From: CAZUNB01 sp044227985
GTDB taxonomy: Bacteria; Patescibacteriota; Saccharimonadia; Saccharimonadales; JAGPDM01
Length of the DNA: 39,246 bases
Reading direction: 5' to 3'
NCBI GenBank assembly: GCA_044227985.1
Contig: JBGAVT010000011.1
Location: 1-39,246, forward strand
Shown here: in pieces, positions 1-8,321 of the stretch
Position numbering within the stretch: the first letter of the stretch is position 1
Layout of the letters: each line of letters starts with the position of its first letter
Made by a program: the position numbers and the translations under genes
Notes under the pieces: generated by a model
Told to the model about the DNA's origin: nothing
Seen by the model: only the letters and a program-made list of their open reading frames with translations
Database searches by the model: none

Positions 1-1437
1 ATAATCTGTGGGCTTTTGGCTTGTTTAGTTGGAATATGGTTGGCAAGGAGTCCGAACGCATTACATGGATGGTGGCTTGGAGCGTTGTTTTTCTCGCTTG
101 CAGCCATGCCGCTTGTTCGACATAAGAAATTTACGGCAATAGCTGTCATTAGTCTTTTGGGACTAAGCATTGGACTGGCTAGAGGCATGGCTGTTGAACA
201 AAAAATCCAACGATACTCAAAATTATATGGTCAGGAGGTTAGTGTCCGTGGTCGAGTTTTAGACGATAGTAGCTATGGCAAGAATGGACAGCGCCAATTT
301 TTTATTGGTAATATTACGATCGATAATTGCCGAGATGACTGTAAATTGGTCGGTAAGGTACGAGTAAGATCTCGATTAAATGCTGCACCAATCCGAGGTC
401 AAAAGGTTAAGGTAAATGGCGTAATCCGTGAAGGTTTTTCTAGTTACCAAGCAGCGATATACTATGCAGAAGTACTTCCAGTAAGCCATTCAATTTCATG
501 GTTCGAAGATATGAGATTACAATTTTTTACAGCCATGCGAAATGTAATTCCCGAGCCACAAGCTAGCCTTGGACTCGGATTTTTAATCGGTCTACAAGCA
601 CTGCTGCCAGAAACGCTACTTGGTGAATTACGTAGGACAGGCTTGACGCACATCGTAGCAGTTAGTGGATATAATCTGACCGTTTTAGTCCGTTTAACGA
701 GACGGACATTAGCTAAACGAAGCAAATTTCTTGCAACTATGTCTGCCTTCGCCTTGATAACGTTCTTTATGATGGTCACAGGTCTAGCTCCGTCGATTTT
801 TCGCGCTAGTGTAGTTGCGATTGTGTCCCTTTGGGCATGGTATTACGGAAGATCACCTCGCCCAATGATGCTGCTCGGTTTGAGCGGTGTATTCACAGCC
901 ATGCTTTCGCCGATTTTACTGTGGAGTGATCTTGGTTGGTGGTTGAGCTTTTTAGCATTTTTTGGTGTTCTGGTTGTTGGCCCGACGTTTTCACTGCGAT
1001 TTTTTCATAAACCACCATCTGAACTACCTTTTTTTGGACAAATAATTCTAGAAACTTCTTCCGCCCAGCTTATGACTCTCCCCTTGACTGTGCATACGTT
1101 TGGGCAGCTTTCAATAGTATCGCTATTAGCTAATATGATTGTACTGCCAGTAATACCAATCGCCATGGGACTTAGCTTTATTGCCGCGCTTGGAGGTATG
1201 TTAAGTACTATTTTGGGCCCAATTATCGCCTGGCCAGCATACTTTTTGTTATTGTCGATAACTGAAGTTGTTAAATTATTATCTGCGATCCCTTTTGCAT
1301 TTGTTGATGAAATCACTTTTTCGAGTTCTGCTATGATTGCTAGTTACATTTTAATTATCTTGACTCTTCTATTTTGGCAACGACGCCTGACTAAACAAGA
1401 AAAGACAAATCTTCAAACCCAGAGCTATCTCGACTAA
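1..1437 (+). CDS. comEC: ComEC/Rec2-type DNA uptake channel, 5'-partial, no C-terminal nuclease domain
   Basis: This is the polytopic membrane channel that carries single-stranded DNA into the cell during natural transformation. The frame is open to the window edge, so the true start lies upstream. Visible are early hydrophobic segments, then a soluble N-terminal OB-like region (around GQEVSVRGRVLDD), then the competence-domain signature THIVAVSGYNLTVLV near residue 215, followed by about eight membrane segments. The protein stops soon after the last membrane segment (tail KQEKTNLQTQSYLD). The metallo-beta-lactamase-like domain that ends classical ComEC is therefore absent and may be a separate gene or lost. 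It lies 37 nt upstream of yebC, which has its own promoter. DNA import fits the pilus and recombination genes nearby. The family call is firm; function in uptake is inferred. Confidence 0.9.
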   Translation: MICGLLACLVGIWLARSPNALHGWWLGALFFSLAAMPLVRHKKFTAIAVISLLGLSIGLARGMAVEQKIQRYSKLYGQEVSVRGRVLDDSSYGKNGQRQFFIGNITIDNCRDDCKLVGKVRVRSRLNAAPIRGQKVKVNGVIREGFSSYQAAIYYAEVLPVSHSISWFEDMRLQFFTAMRNVIPEPQASLGLGFLIGLQALLPETLLGELRRTGLTHIVAVSGYNLTVLVRLTRRTLAKRSKFLATMSAFALITFFMMVTGLAPSIFRASVVAIVSLWAWYYGRSPRPMMLLGLSGVFTAMLSPILLWSDLGWWLSFLAFFGVLVVGPTFSLRFFHKPPSELPFFGQIILETSSAQLMTLPLTVHTFGQLSIVSLLANMIVLPVIPIAMGLSFIAALGGMLSTILGPIIAWPAYFLLLSITEVVKLLSAIPFAFVDEITFSSSAMIASYILIILTLLFWQRRLTKQEKTNLQTQSYLD

Positions 1438-1440
1438 ACT

Positions 1441-1467
1441 TTTACCCAAAACAACATCTGGTATAAT
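1441..1467 (+). promoter_or_regulatory. Extended -10 promoter of yebC, predicted leaderless
   Basis: TGGTATAAT (hexamer 1462-1467) is followed after 7 nt by the yebC ATG at 1475. A weak TTTACC lies at 1441-1446. A start point 7 nt past the -10 falls on the start codon, and no Shine-Dalgarno site is present. Confidence 0.65.
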
Positions 1468-1474
1468 TACTTGT

Positions 1475-2197
1475 ATGTCAGGACACAGTAAATGGGCGAC
1501 TATCAAACGGGCTAAAGGTGCAAACGATGCGAAGCGGGGAGCAGTTTTCACTAAGCTTGCAAACATGATCGCTCTTGCAGCTAAAAGTGGAGGTAGCGAC
1601 CCGGATATGAATCCAGGATTAGCTCTAGCCATTTCGAAAGCTAAAGCGGCCAATGTGCCGAATGCTAATATTGATAAAGCTATTAAGCGTGGTAGCGGCG
1701 AGCTTGGCGGGGCGGTCATCGAGGAGATGACCTACGAAGGCTATGGTCCTGGTGGTATTGCTGTAATAGTCGAATGCGCCAGTGATAATCGTAACCGTAC
1801 TTATTCTGATGTCCGTACCGCCTTCGCTAAAAATGGGGGCAATATTGCCGAGACCGGTAGCGTGGCTTTCCAATTTGAGCGAAAAGGAGTTATCCAGGCG
1901 TTAAAGTCTGGCGATAAAGAGGCCGACGAGCTAGCTATTATTGACACCGATGCTGATGATTTTTTTGATGATAACGATCAGTGGGCAGTTCATACTGAGA
2001 TGAAAAAACTCCATGATGTAAAAAAAGACCTAGAGGCTCACGGCTTGAAGGTTGTTGAAGCTAGTCTAGTCTATGTCCCAGAGTCGACGCTAGAAATTTC
2101 CGAAGAGGATGTTCAGGCTAAAGTTATCAAAATGATGGATGCATTGGATGAACTCGACGACGTCGTTGAAACCCACACTAATTTTGATATCGCATGA
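1475..2197 (+). CDS. yebC: YebC/PmpR (TACO1) family protein
   Basis: YebC proteins are cytoplasmic, three-domain factors. They are long annotated as transcriptional regulators and more recently tied to relief of ribosome stalling and translation control. The 240-residue product has the usual family length. It opens with the family signature MSGHSKWATIKRAKG and continues with the conserved NPGLALAISKAKAANVPN and GYGPGGIAVIVE blocks. The ATG at 1475 is set by this N-terminus and by the promoter 7 nt upstream. The stop overlaps the next ATG by 4 nt (ATGA), so the phosphatase gene is translationally coupled. In many bacteria yebC lies next to ruvC; here ruvC is about 3.6 kb downstream, separated by a surface-protein gene. 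Confidence 0.95.
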   Translation: MSGHSKWATIKRAKGANDAKRGAVFTKLANMIALAAKSGGSDPDMNPGLALAISKAKAANVPNANIDKAIKRGSGELGGAVIEEMTYEGYGPGGIAVIVECASDNRNRTYSDVRTAFAKNGGNIAETGSVAFQFERKGVIQALKSGDKEADELAIIDTDADDFFDDNDQWAVHTEMKKLHDVKKDLEAHGLKVVEASLVYVPESTLEISEEDVQAKVIKMMDALDELDDVVETHTNFDIA

Positions 2198-2970
2198 GTG
2201 GATTTGAGAAGGAGATTGAGTTTTCCAAAACACTAGCTCGCCAGGCTGGTGAGATTATGAAAAAGTATTTCAATAATCATGAAGTTAAACTTAAAGCCGA
2301 CAATACGCCAGTAACAATCGCCGATGAAACAATTAATCAGCTAATTCTAGATAAAATTCGCGAAGCCTTCCCGGGTGATGGAGTTTTTGCCGAAGAGGGT
2401 AGTGACTACGAAAGCCAATCTAGGATGTGGGTAGTTGATCCGATTGACGGCACAGTTCCATATACCTTTGGCTTACCTCTAAGCTTTTTCTCGTTAGGGT
2501 TTGTGGTTAATGGAAAAGTGCAATTCGGTGTTTGCTATCGACCATTCGATAACGCTATGTACTTTGGCGATGGCAAAACTGCTACCAAAAATAATGAGCC
2601 AATATCTGTAAATAATACCGATAAGCTAAAAGATGCGGTTTTTGCAGCCTGTTTCCATAATACCGAAAAACACAAAAGAAATTACCAGGCGATTAGTGGC
2701 ATGGCGCAGGTTGCTAGAAATACACTTTCGCTACAGTGTGCTGTGGCCGAAGCTATGCTGGTTGCCGAAGGCAAGATAGAAATTGCTACTTATCCTCACA
2801 ATCATCCCTATGATATTGCTGGTTTAAAGCCAATCATTGAAGGTGCCGGTGGTAAAGTTACTGACCTGAACGGTATAGATCAGCGTTATGATAGAGATAT
2901 AAATGGCGCTATTATCACAAATGGTGTGCTGCATGACCAGGTCGTAAACTACTTTAAAAACCCATTATAA
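2194..2970 (+). CDS. Inositol monophosphatase-family phosphatase
   Basis: The protein belongs to the Mg2+/Li+-sensitive phosphatase superfamily (inositol-1-phosphatase, histidinol-phosphatase and CysQ-like enzymes). Seen directly are the metal-binding FAEEGS pair of glutamates, WVVDPIDGT (the DPxDGT metal/phosphate motif) and a C-terminal PYDIAGLKPIIEGAGG block that matches the family's third motif. At 258 residues it has the normal length. The ATG overlaps the yebC stop by 4 nt, so both are probably on one transcript. The substrate cannot be read from sequence; inositol phosphate, histidinol phosphate, 3'-phosphoadenosine phosphate and NADP-type substrates all remain possible. It converges on the surface protein gene across a structured spacer. 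Confidence 0.88.
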   Translation: MSGFEKEIEFSKTLARQAGEIMKKYFNNHEVKLKADNTPVTIADETINQLILDKIREAFPGDGVFAEEGSDYESQSRMWVVDPIDGTVPYTFGLPLSFFSLGFVVNGKVQFGVCYRPFDNAMYFGDGKTATKNNEPISVNNTDKLKDAVFAACFHNTEKHKRNYQAISGMAQVARNTLSLQCAVAEAMLVAEGKIEIATYPHNHPYDIAGLKPIIEGAGGKVTDLNGIDQRYDRDINGAIITNGVLHDQVVNYFKNPL

Positions 2971-3004
2971 AATCTGAAATTGATTTTGATTTAGTCTTGA
3001 TTGG

Positions 3005-3107
3005 CCGCAATGTCAAAGACAAAAGGTAGTGCTAATCTTTGATATCAAAGATATTGACGTGACTTCGCGAAAGCTACGCATATCAATATCTAGCAGTTTG
3101 ATTGCGG
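3005..3107. other. Structured intergenic element, possible ncRNA or 3' regulatory structure
   Basis: The spacer between two converging genes holds nested inverted repeats. CCGCAAT at 3005-3011 pairs with ATTGCGG at 3101-3107, continuing after a 2-nt bulge with CAAA (3014-3017)/TTTG (3097-3100). Inside lie an 18-bp perfect palindrome, ATCTTTGATATCAAAGAT (3035-3052), and a hairpin with arms GATATTGA (3050-3057) and TCAATATC (3083-3090). That hairpin extends with CGTG/TACG and CTT/AAG around a CGCGA loop. Together these resemble a closed multi-branch RNA fold. There is no T-tract, so it is not a standard intrinsic terminator. I recognise no known RNA family. Confidence 0.5.
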
Positions 3108-3143
3108 AGTATTTTCGCTGAACCAGCCTTTATCAACATGTAA

Positions 3144-5540
3144 CTAGCTTTTAAAAATAGGTTGTTGCTTGCTTCTATGCCAAAGCATTCCTAGTCCACC
3201 AGCCACTGATAGTAACAACAGCCCGGCGATGTAATACATTCGCCAGTTTTGCCCTGAATTGGCTAGTGTATTCTCTTTCTTTGGGGCTGTAGGTGTGTCT
3301 GTCTTTACTGGGCCATTTGTTGGGCCGGTATTGTTATTAGTATTCGAGCTTTCGCAAACTATTCCGACGATAGCTTGCGATGTTAGGTCTGGCAACTGAC
3401 GAACATTGACGTTGTTGATTATATTCGTACCGCAGAGACTAGTGTCATTGCCAACAACGGTAGAGTAGCAAATCTGAGGATTGTCTCCAGTAAAGCTGAC
3501 GGTCGTACTGTATTGTCCTTCATTAACTATAGCGACATTGTTGACTTCAGCTATAACAACCACTCGAAGGTTTTCGTATTCACTCGGTCCTGATCCATAC
3601 GCTAGGCTAGCTATCGAAAATTCATTTCCAGGCAAGATGTTGCCTGAGGTTAAGATTGGGTCAGCATTCACATCAGTATTATCGGCATCATAGACTTCTA
3701 CCATTAAGCTCGACACATTACTGTCGATTCCGCCAATAGCAACCTTGTCCCAGTTGACTGAGTGTTGCTTGCCGTCACAGTAGAACGATTGAGCAGGTGA
3801 GCGAACTTCGATATTAACACTAGCTCGGTTGCAGGAGGTTGTTCCATCATCAGGATTGAATGACCAGAGTACCGCCGTGTCACCAAGTCCAAACATACAA
3901 CCGTTGATACTGGCATAGCCATAGCCGCCAACCTCTTTGCCGGCAAGCTGGCCCCATGCTAGGTAGCCATCGGTGCCAAAGGTACTACAACCTTGCTCAG
4001 AGGTAAAGTCGAAGCAATAGGTGGCACCGATATGACCACCGCCAATGTCTAAAGGCACATACATCTTATTGTTTTCATAATGGATACCAGTTTGCAGCAT
4101 TTTAGTTACAGATAATATGCCATTATTCCACGGCACGTCATTATTAAGTGCCGTTTGTAGGGCTGTTACTCCTGGGCTGGTGTAGCTCGAGCCGTCACTT
4201 ATTTTGTAACATTTCAAACTACCGGTTGTTGCATTGACGTGGGCTAAGAGGCAGATTGCAGCCTGATCTCCGCCAGTGTCGTTAAACATAAATGAGTATG
4301 AGTGATGGCCTTCAGCAAATGCTCCAAATAGATAGAAAAAGTAGTTTGTACCCGTAACGGTGACGACCCCAGATGTACCCCATCCGCTACACATAGTGTC
4401 TGTTGTTGTGTCGATACAAGCTATTTTTACATCAGCGGTAGGGTTATTCATATAGTTGTACTGTGTAATGAATAATTTATCTCCAGAAGTATTAAGTGTG
4501 GCATAGGCGCTGTTGCCAGAAGATGCAGCAGACCATGCTTCTAGAGAACCAGCAAGAGAGGTCGTACCACAGCTAGTTAACGTTGTGGCGCTGAGGCACA
4601 TGAGTTGTCGTGAGCGGGGTGAATAAGCATAGATCTTATTGCCGACGGCTTTTATACCTTCGATTTCTGTAATGTCGGTACTAGAGCTTGTATATATACT
4701 TGGTGATGTGACGTACGGGTAGAAACCGCAGAATTTCCCAGTTTCGACATCGAAACAGCCGATACCAGCATCTGCTGTTCCGCGCTGACCTGGGAAAAAT
4801 AATTTGCCATTAACGATTTCTGCATCCAGCATCTCGTTAGTATCTATGTTGGCTTCGGAGATGTTGCTGCCGTCGCTACCATTAACGTCGCTAAGATATT
4901 TAGGGAACTCGCTAGTGCCACTGTCGTCAAGGTCGCATGACGAGCCGGTAGCAATATCGGTACAGATTAATGCTTTGGTTACATTCTTTCCACCCTGGCC
5001 GTTGGTAGCGTTTGAACGGGCGTAGTGGAAAATATTAAACAGAACATCTTTACCTGAACTGTGTCTATAAGCAATTGGATAGTAGCCGTCACCACCAGTA
5101 CCGTTGAGGACCGCTGCGCCAGGAAGCTGATTATTGGTATTGGTGTTTGAGGTAGCAGGAGACCCAACGAGCGAATTGAATGCGCCAACACCTACTACGT
5201 TGGCTGGTTCGGCGATTTGGCTAAAAGTACTATTATCGGTGCTGTATGTCTTGTTCCAATTTTGGGGGACTTGCAAACTACCTGGAACAAATTTTTGGTT
5301 TGATGAGATAAAATCTTCGATTGACAGGCTAGAATTGCTTCCGTCTCCGTTATTATAGTTGGCAACCCAGTCCAGCTTATCTCCTAGTTTGGCTTCTGTG
5401 TTTGAGCCAGAGTTGGCATTGGTAACAGTTTTATTTATAGATTCACCAGAAGCTGTGACGACTGATGTTGCAAGACTTATTGAAACAAGTAATAAGCCCA
5501 AGAACCCAAAAACTCTTTTCGAGTGTTTTTTTATTAACAT
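3144..5540 (-). CDS. Large secreted surface protein with sortase-like LANSG anchor and paired-cysteine repeats
   Basis: This is a 798-residue predicted cell-surface protein. The N-terminus has Lys/Arg residues followed by a hydrophobic core (about residues 10-28), a signal peptide. Residues about 35-95 resemble the DUF11-like domains of Gram-positive surface proteins (LGDKLDWVANYNN). The central part repeats a short unit with two cysteines, mostly C-x8-C, such as CTDIATGSSC, CFDVETGKFC, CIDTTTDTMC and CFDFTSEQGC. Six or seven copies suggest a beta-propeller with one disulfide per blade. The C-terminus has LANSG (about 759-763), a membrane segment and a basic tail, the layout of a sortase signal with Ala in place of Pro. 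A sortase is encoded at 36011-36652. A Shine-Dalgarno site (GGGGAG) sits just upstream of the ATG. The ligand is unknown. Confidence 0.8.
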   Translation of the reverse strand: MLIKKHSKRVFGFLGLLLVSISLATSVVTASGESINKTVTNANSGSNTEAKLGDKLDWVANYNNGDGSNSSLSIEDFISSNQKFVPGSLQVPQNWNKTYSTDNSTFSQIAEPANVVGVGAFNSLVGSPATSNTNTNNQLPGAAVLNGTGGDGYYPIAYRHSSGKDVLFNIFHYARSNATNGQGGKNVTKALICTDIATGSSCDLDDSGTSEFPKYLSDVNGSDGSNISEANIDTNEMLDAEIVNGKLFFPGQRGTADAGIGCFDVETGKFCGFYPYVTSPSIYTSSSTDITEIEGIKAVGNKIYAYSPRSRQLMCLSATTLTSCGTTSLAGSLEAWSAASSGNSAYATLNTSGDKLFITQYNYMNNPTADVKIACIDTTTDTMCSGWGTSGVVTVTGTNYFFYLFGAFAEGHHSYSFMFNDTGGDQAAICLLAHVNATTGSLKCYKISDGSSYTSPGVTALQTALNNDVPWNNGILSVTKMLQTGIHYENNKMYVPLDIGGGHIGATYCFDFTSEQGCSTFGTDGYLAWGQLAGKEVGGYGYASINGCMFGLGDTAVLWSFNPDDGTTSCNRASVNIEVRSPAQSFYCDGKQHSVNWDKVAIGGIDSNVSSLMVEVYDADNTDVNADPILTSGNILPGNEFSIASLAYGSGPSEYENLRVVVIAEVNNVAIVNEGQYSTTVSFTGDNPQICYSTVVGNDTSLCGTNIINNVNVRQLPDLTSQAIVGIVCESSNTNNNTGPTNGPVKTDTPTAPKKENTLANSGQNWRMYYIAGLLLLSVAGGLGMLWHRSKQQPIFKS

Positions 5541-5606
5541 TTTTATCTCCCCTAGAACTATTTGATATATTCACTAACCTTCTAGGCACCTCACTGTGCT
5601 ACAGTA

Positions 5607-5634
5607 ATATTACCTAAGCTTAAGAATTTTGCAA
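5607..5634 (-). promoter_or_regulatory. Promoter of the large surface protein gene
   Basis: On the minus strand TTGCAA (5634-5629) and TAATAT (5612-5607) are 16 bp apart. They predict a leader of about 60 nt that contains the GGGGAG ribosome site before the ATG at 5540. Confidence 0.5.
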
Positions 5635-5814
5635 CCTTTTTTGATCTATCCTATTTATTTCTGTGGATAACATCAGAAAGCAGTATCTTCCAGCCAAACG
5701 AGGCATGAATGTGCCAGCTATGTGATAGCGCTCGATTTAGCAATACAATCTTATTTAGAGCTTTATACTATCGTGCAGCTTGCTACTTGTCAGGTGATAC
5801 TGAATAATAAAATT

Positions 5815-6291
5815 ATGATAATTTTTGGGATAGATCCGGGAACAGGTACGACAGGGTTTGGTGTAATCGAAGTTAAAAAAGGTAACCCTCATTTTCTAGA
5901 TGCCGGCGTCATCTCAACTAAACCACATACGCCATTAGAGATAAGACTTGGTGAAATATATGACAATATTTCTGAATTACTAGCTGAATATAAACCGGAT
6001 GCTGTTTCGATTGAAAAGCTATTTTTTGCGCGTAATGTCACCACGGCAATTAGCGTCAGTCATGCTCGGGGTGTGCTTATGCTGGCTGGTCAGCAACAGG
6101 GCTGCGAAATAGCGGAGTATACACCGCTTCAAATTAAGCAAGCTTTAACTGGCTATGGAAAAGCCACCAAAGCTCAAGTTCAAGAAATGGTCAAAGTACA
6201 ATTAGGATTGAAGAAACGTCCGAGTCCTGATGATGCGGCTGACGCTTTAGCAGCTGCTCTAACTCATGCTCAAAATCTTTTAGGAATTTAA
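5815..6291 (+). CDS. ruvC: Holliday junction resolvase RuvC
   Basis: RuvC cuts Holliday junctions made during recombinational repair and works with RuvAB. The start at 5815 gives MIIFGIDPGTGTTGFGVIE, the canonical N-terminus. A GTG upstream at 5722 would add 31 unrelated residues and is rejected. The catalytic acids are present: Asp7, Glu67 (in SIEKLFF) and Asp140/Asp143 in the DDAADALA block. The length of 158 residues is close to the family's usual size. No clear ribosome site is present; a GATACT hexamer lies 13 nt before the ATG and TATACT lies at 5764-5769, so the promoter is uncertain. The stop is 1 nt from the stop of the converging L25 gene. Confidence 0.96.
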   Translation: MIIFGIDPGTGTTGFGVIEVKKGNPHFLDAGVISTKPHTPLEIRLGEIYDNISELLAEYKPDAVSIEKLFFARNVTTAISVSHARGVLMLAGQQQGCEIAEYTPLQIKQALTGYGKATKAQVQEMVKVQLGLKKRPSPDDAADALAAALTHAQNLLGI

Positions 6292-6292
6292 C

Positions 6293-6958
6293 CTATTTTT
6301 TGGCATCCTCGTTATTGTCGCCAGTTTCAGCTGGACCTTGTTCGGTGGTAGGAATATCATCAGCTGAAATCTCTTCAGTTTCTTCTGGTTCTTCTTCCTC
6401 TTCTCGTTGATAGTCAATCTTGATAATCGGCTCTATTAAGAAATCTTCTTCGGTGTTGGTAAGTTCAACCCCTTTTGGTAGTTTTATGTCACCAATAGTA
6501 ATATGATCACCAACTTCGTTAAGACCAGAGATGTCAACATCAATCTCTCCTGGTAAATCGCTTGGCTTAGCAGAAATTTCGATGATATCACGAACAGTAA
6601 CGAGCAGATTTTCACGAGCACCTGGAGCTTCACCAACAAAGTTGATCGAGACTTCGGTAACGAGCGCTTGACCCTTAACAACGGCATAAAAGTCAACATG
6701 GATCATCTCATTCTTGGCGGCATCAACTTGCACTTCATGCACCAAAACTTCAAGTGACTCTTTCTCGCCTTCGACATCGAGTTCAACAATTGTACTAGCA
6801 CTCGCACGGTCGAAAAGTCGTTGGAAGTCACCACGAACAATTGTTAATGAAATTGGCTCCTGATTCTTTCCATACACGACTGCAGGAATTTCTTGTTCGG
6901 TGCGTGAGACGCTACCCTTTTCAGTTCGTTTTTTGGCGCTTAACTGCATGTCTGACAT
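6293..6958 (-). CDS. rplY: Ribosomal protein bL25, long CTC/TL5 form
   Basis: bL25 binds 5S rRNA in the large ribosomal subunit. The 221-residue product is the two-domain CTC type. The N-terminal 5S-binding domain has KKRTEKGSVSRTE, IPAVVYGKNQEP and MIHVDFYAV; a beta-rich C-terminal domain follows (LPGEIDVDISGLNEVGDHI). The protein ends in a strongly acidic tail of about 40 residues. The start is fixed by an AAGGAG site about 7 nt upstream. It is one of the few genes here with a clear Shine-Dalgarno site and a real leader, which fits a highly translated ribosomal gene. Its 3' end abuts ruvC. Confidence 0.95.
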   Translation of the reverse strand: MSDMQLSAKKRTEKGSVSRTEQEIPAVVYGKNQEPISLTIVRGDFQRLFDRASASTIVELDVEGEKESLEVLVHEVQVDAAKNEMIHVDFYAVVKGQALVTEVSINFVGEAPGARENLLVTVRDIIEISAKPSDLPGEIDVDISGLNEVGDHITIGDIKLPKGVELTNTEEDFLIEPIIKIDYQREEEEEPEETEEISADDIPTTEQGPAETGDNNEDAKK

Positions 6959-6993
6959 CTTTAATTCTCCTTACATCTGTTGTCTGATGGCCT

Positions 6994-7002
6994 ATTATAC
7001 CA
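6994..7002 (-). promoter_or_regulatory. Extended -10 promoter of rplY
   Basis: TGGTATAAT on the minus strand (hexamer 6999-6994) lies 35 nt before the rplY ATG, leaving room for a leader that carries AAGGAG. No good -35 is seen. Confidence 0.55.
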
Positions 7003-7055
7003 CGTCTAGAGGTGGTGTGGGAAATAATTGTCGATAAATTCAGCTAACCCCCATC

Positions 7056-7064
7056 TGTTATACT
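7056..7064 (+). promoter_or_regulatory. Extended -10 promoter of ruvA, predicted leaderless
   Basis: TGTTATACT (hexamer 7059-7064) lies 8 nt before the ATG at 7073. It also shows that an upstream in-frame start at 7028 would precede the promoter and is unlikely. Confidence 0.6.
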
Positions 7065-7072
7065 CAAATGGT

Positions 7073-7657
7073 ATGATTTACTCACTAACAGGGAAGCTCG
7101 TTGATATACAAATTCGACAAGCTATTATTGATTGTAATGGGGTTGGTTATGGTGTGATTATGAGTCAAACCGACCTCGCAACACTTGTAAACGGTGAACA
7201 AGTGTCAGTAATGGTTTTTGAAAATATCCGAGAGGATAGCTATGATCTATACGGCTTTTCGAATGCAAGTACAAAACGGCTTTTTGAACAGCTTATTAGC
7301 GTGAAAAATGTGGGTCCGAAGGTTGCTTTGGCTCTACTCGACACAGATTCAGACCAAGGCTTACGTGCTGCTATCGCTGGTGGAGACGTCACTCATTTAA
7401 AACGAGCCAAAGGTGTAGGTAAGCGTGCGGCGGAACAAATCGTAGTCGAATTACGCGATAAAGTTGACATCACGCCGAGCGATACAGCTGAAGGTGTTGT
7501 TACTCGAGCTGGTCTCGGCGGACAGGACGAAGCTACACAAGCATTGGTAAGTCTTGGTTACTCTGAAGCAGATGCTGAAGAAGCGCTACGATCAGTTGAT
7601 AAAGAGCTGTCGACCGAAGATCGAATCAAGCAAGCTTTGCGTGGAGGTAACTTTTAA
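7073..7657 (+). CDS. ruvA: Holliday junction branch-migration subunit RuvA
   Basis: RuvA tetramers bind four-way junctions and load RuvB. The product (194 residues) opens with MIYSLTGKLVDI, the standard start of the OB-fold domain. The helix-hairpin-helix region follows (LISVKNVGPKVALALLD and LKRAKGVGKRAAEQIVVELRDK). The C-terminal RuvB-contact domain (EATQALVSLGYSEADAEEAL) comes after a short acidic linker. The chosen start at 7073 fits both the family N-terminus and the promoter 8 nt upstream. The stop overlaps the next ATG by 1 nt (TAATG), which begins a tight ruvA-SDR-ruvB operon. Confidence 0.96.
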   Translation: MIYSLTGKLVDIQIRQAIIDCNGVGYGVIMSQTDLATLVNGEQVSVMVFENIREDSYDLYGFSNASTKRLFEQLISVKNVGPKVALALLDTDSDQGLRAAIAGGDVTHLKRAKGVGKRAAEQIVVELRDKVDITPSDTAEGVVTRAGLGGQDEATQALVSLGYSEADAEEALRSVDKELSTEDRIKQALRGGNF

Positions 7658-8319
7658 TGATTATTGTTACCGGTGGTAGTGATGGATTGGGGAAAGAACT
7701 GGTCAAAGTTTTTAAGCAAAGTGGTGTGACCGTCGTCAATGTTTCGCGCACGAGGAACGATCAGGCTGATTATAACTTTCTGCATAATCTACGTGAAGGT
7801 GAGCAAATTAAACAAGCCGCCCGCGTAATAGAAAATATTGATGAGCCACTGGAGGCATTGATTAACAATGCTGGTGTGTTCACTAAGCAACCGCTCGGCG
7901 AAATTACTGGAGATGAAATTGAGCGCACTATGGCGACTAACCTAAAATCACAAATTATGCTGACTTCGGAGTTGATCAATCGAATCAAGCGGGACGAAAC
8001 CGATATTGTAAATGTTTCATCTCGAATTGGTTTTACTGGTGGTATTGATCTTGCGGTTTATGGCGCGAGCAAGTGGGCGGTGCGTGGTTTTAGCGAAAGC
8101 TTACAAGCTGAATTTAAAGATCTACCCAACCGCGTCATTAGTTTTTGTCCCGGTGGTTTTGATACGAGGTTGTTTGTCAAAGCAACCGACCACGATCCGA
8201 CAAAGGATGGCACTGAGTGGATGCAACCGAAAGATCTGGCAATCTTAATTAAACATTTGCTTGATTTACCGAAAAATATCGAAGTTTCTGAGATTTTAAT
8301 CAATCGAAAGAAAAAGTAG
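7657..8319 (+). CDS. Short-chain dehydrogenase/reductase inserted between ruvA and ruvB
   Basis: This is a classical SDR oxidoreductase of 220 residues with a Rossmann fold. The nucleotide-binding glycine motif TGGSDGLGKEL opens the protein. The structural NNAGVF motif is near residue 70, a serine lies in VNVSSRIG, and the YGASKWA block carries the catalytic Tyr and Lys. The VSRTRND stretch after the second strand suggests NADP(H) preference because of the basic residues, but this is only inference. The substrate is unknown. It overlaps the ruvA stop by 1 nt and ends 2 nt before ruvB, so it is co-transcribed with branch-migration genes with which it has no obvious functional link. Confidence 0.9.
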   Translation: MIIVTGGSDGLGKELVKVFKQSGVTVVNVSRTRNDQADYNFLHNLREGEQIKQAARVIENIDEPLEALINNAGVFTKQPLGEITGDEIERTMATNLKSQIMLTSELINRIKRDETDIVNVSSRIGFTGGIDLAVYGASKWAVRGFSESLQAEFKDLPNRVISFCPGGFDTRLFVKATDHDPTKDGTEWMQPKDLAILIKHLLDLPKNIEVSEILINRKKK

Positions 8320-8321
8320 TC

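Noticed and set aside
5722..5814. Longer RuvC start at GTG 5722
   Set aside because: The added 31 residues are unlike RuvC, whose N-terminus normally begins just before the DPG motif.
7028..7072. Longer RuvA start at 7028
   Set aside because: The added residues do not match RuvA and the region contains the promoter that drives the ATG at 7073.
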